Shown one piece after another: positions 63,535-64,000 of a stretch of DNA of 64,000 nucleotides. The stretch spans positions 45,230-109,229 of the forward strand of contig NZ_FNWO01000013.1 in NCBI RefSeq assembly GCF_900108475.1, in the 5' to 3' direction. The stretch comes from Magnetospirillum fulvum (GTDB taxonomy: Bacteria; Pseudomonadota; Alphaproteobacteria; Rhodospirillales; Magnetospirillaceae). A program made the translations under genes and the position numbers. Below the pieces are notes generated by a model, which was not told where the DNA came from, made no database searches, and worked only from the letters and a program-made list of their open reading frames with translations. Within the stretch, counting starts at the first letter, position 1, and each line of letters starts with the position of its first letter.

Positions 63535-64000
63535 GTGAAGGTATTATCTGCAAACGGGCTGTCGTCGGCTGCCCTTGCTCTCATGGCGATCATGCCGGTG
63601 GCTTGGGCGGAAGAGAGGGTTCCCGCGGCGCAGCCGCAGGTGTCGGAATCCCCACCCTCTGCTCAGCGCGTCGAGATTCTGGAATACCGGATCGAGGGGG
63701 CGAATCTGCTCAGCCAGTCCGAGGTCGAGGCGGCGGTCTATCCGTTCCTTGGGCCGGACAAGAACCTGAAGGATGTCGAGGACGCCCGCGCGGCGCTGGA
63801 AAAGGCTTACACCGCCAAAGGCTTTCAGACCGTCGGGGTCGAGATTCCGCCGCAGCAGGTCAAGGGCGGAATCGTCACGCTGAAAGTGGTCGAGGGCAAG
63901 ATCGGGCGATTGCGGGTCAAGGGCTCGCGCTATTTCGATTTGGACGAGATCAAGGACGCGGCCCCGTCGTTGAAGGAAGGAACGGTTCCGAATTTCGACG
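63535..64000 (+). CDS. TpsB/ShlB-type two-partner secretion transporter, N-terminus (runs off window)
   Basis: Frame open to the window end, at least 155 residues. GTG start at 63535 with GGGGGGA 5 bp upstream; an in-frame ATG at 63511 is the alternative. Signal peptide (MKVLSANGLSSAALALMAIM, then PVAWA) is followed by a POTRA domain typical of ShlB/FhaC (LEYRIEGANLLSQSEVEAAV, LEKAYTAKGFQTVGVEIP, GIVTLKVVEGKIGRLRVKGS). Such outer-membrane barrels export a large TpsA exoprotein. Its partner is outside the window. Confidence 0.88.
   Translation, partial: MKVLSANGLSSAALALMAIMPVAWAEERVPAAQPQVSESPPSAQRVEILEYRIEGANLLSQSEVEAAVYPFLGPDKNLKDVEDARAALEKAYTAKGFQTVGVEIPPQQVKGGIVTLKVVEGKIGRLRVKGSRYFDLDEIKDAAPSLKEGTVPNFD

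Overview
The window is GC-rich DNA from an alphaproteobacterium, most likely a purple non-sulfur member of the Rhodospirillales (Phaeospirillum/Magnetospirillum neighbourhood). This rests on an anaerobic bacteriochlorophyll cyclase gene (bchE), the order ybgC-tolQRAB-pal-cpoB directly after ruvCAB, the zapA-6S RNA-5-FCL locus, an EipB-type envelope protein and alphaproteobacterial REP-like repeats. The taxonomic placement is inference. No tRNA or rRNA gene, CRISPR array, insertion sequence or prophage was recognised.

Layout. (1) 1-9.4 kb, minus strand: start of a class A penicillin-binding protein, then the Tol-Pal envelope system (cpoB, pal, tolB, tolA, tolR, tolQ), ybgC, the Holliday-junction genes ruvB-ruvA-ruvC and yebC. 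(2) 9.5-14.6 kb, minus: a YmdB-type phosphatase, 5-formyl-THF cyclo-ligase, 6S RNA, zapA, a coiled-coil protein and a DinG/XPD helicase. (3) 14.8-24.1 kb: a YbbA/YbbP ABC transporter, a Bax-inhibitor-1 protein, rluC, a PAS chemoreceptor, a helical-repeat protein and eipB. (4) 24.2-28.3 kb: a diheme cytochrome c and a fused cytochrome b561-SHP protein, divergent from a PepSY/two-component regulator set. (5) 28.3-40 kb: repeats, a CnrYXH-like ECF sigma/anti-sigma/periplasmic metal-sensor operon, a Nudix hydrolase, an orphan ParA, an acyltransferase-like gene, an FAD oxidase, trmJ and cimA. (6) 40.4-44.7 kb: a compact five-gene operon that looks like a Gram-negative Dlt-type acylation system: SGNH-like protein, 43-residue microprotein ending FRYQGF, MBOAT, AMP-forming ligase, carrier protein. 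(7) 44.8-50.3 kb: cobalamin genes cobQ, cobU, cobS and cobC around bchE, whose product needs cobalamin. (8) 50.5-55.2 kb: purC, purS, a proline-rich exported protein, phosphofructokinase, a YdcH protein, folK, folB and a PilZ-like protein. (9) 55.4-60 kb: the peroxide-defence cluster ahpC-ahpF-katG. (10) 60.1-64 kb: a relic of a kdp potassium-transport locus, then a surface-signalling set (STN/TonB-C protein, ECF sigma, FecR) ahead of the start of a TpsB/ShlB-type outer-membrane transporter.

The most interesting items are the Dlt-like acyl-transfer operon with its candidate acyl-shuttle microprotein, a 139/141-identical inverted pair of 141-bp hairpin elements about 11.8 kb apart (one supplies the stop codon of the carrier-protein gene), the cytochrome b-SHP fusion, the kdp relic, and the free-standing STN-TonB-C protein in the sigma/FecR/TpsB set.
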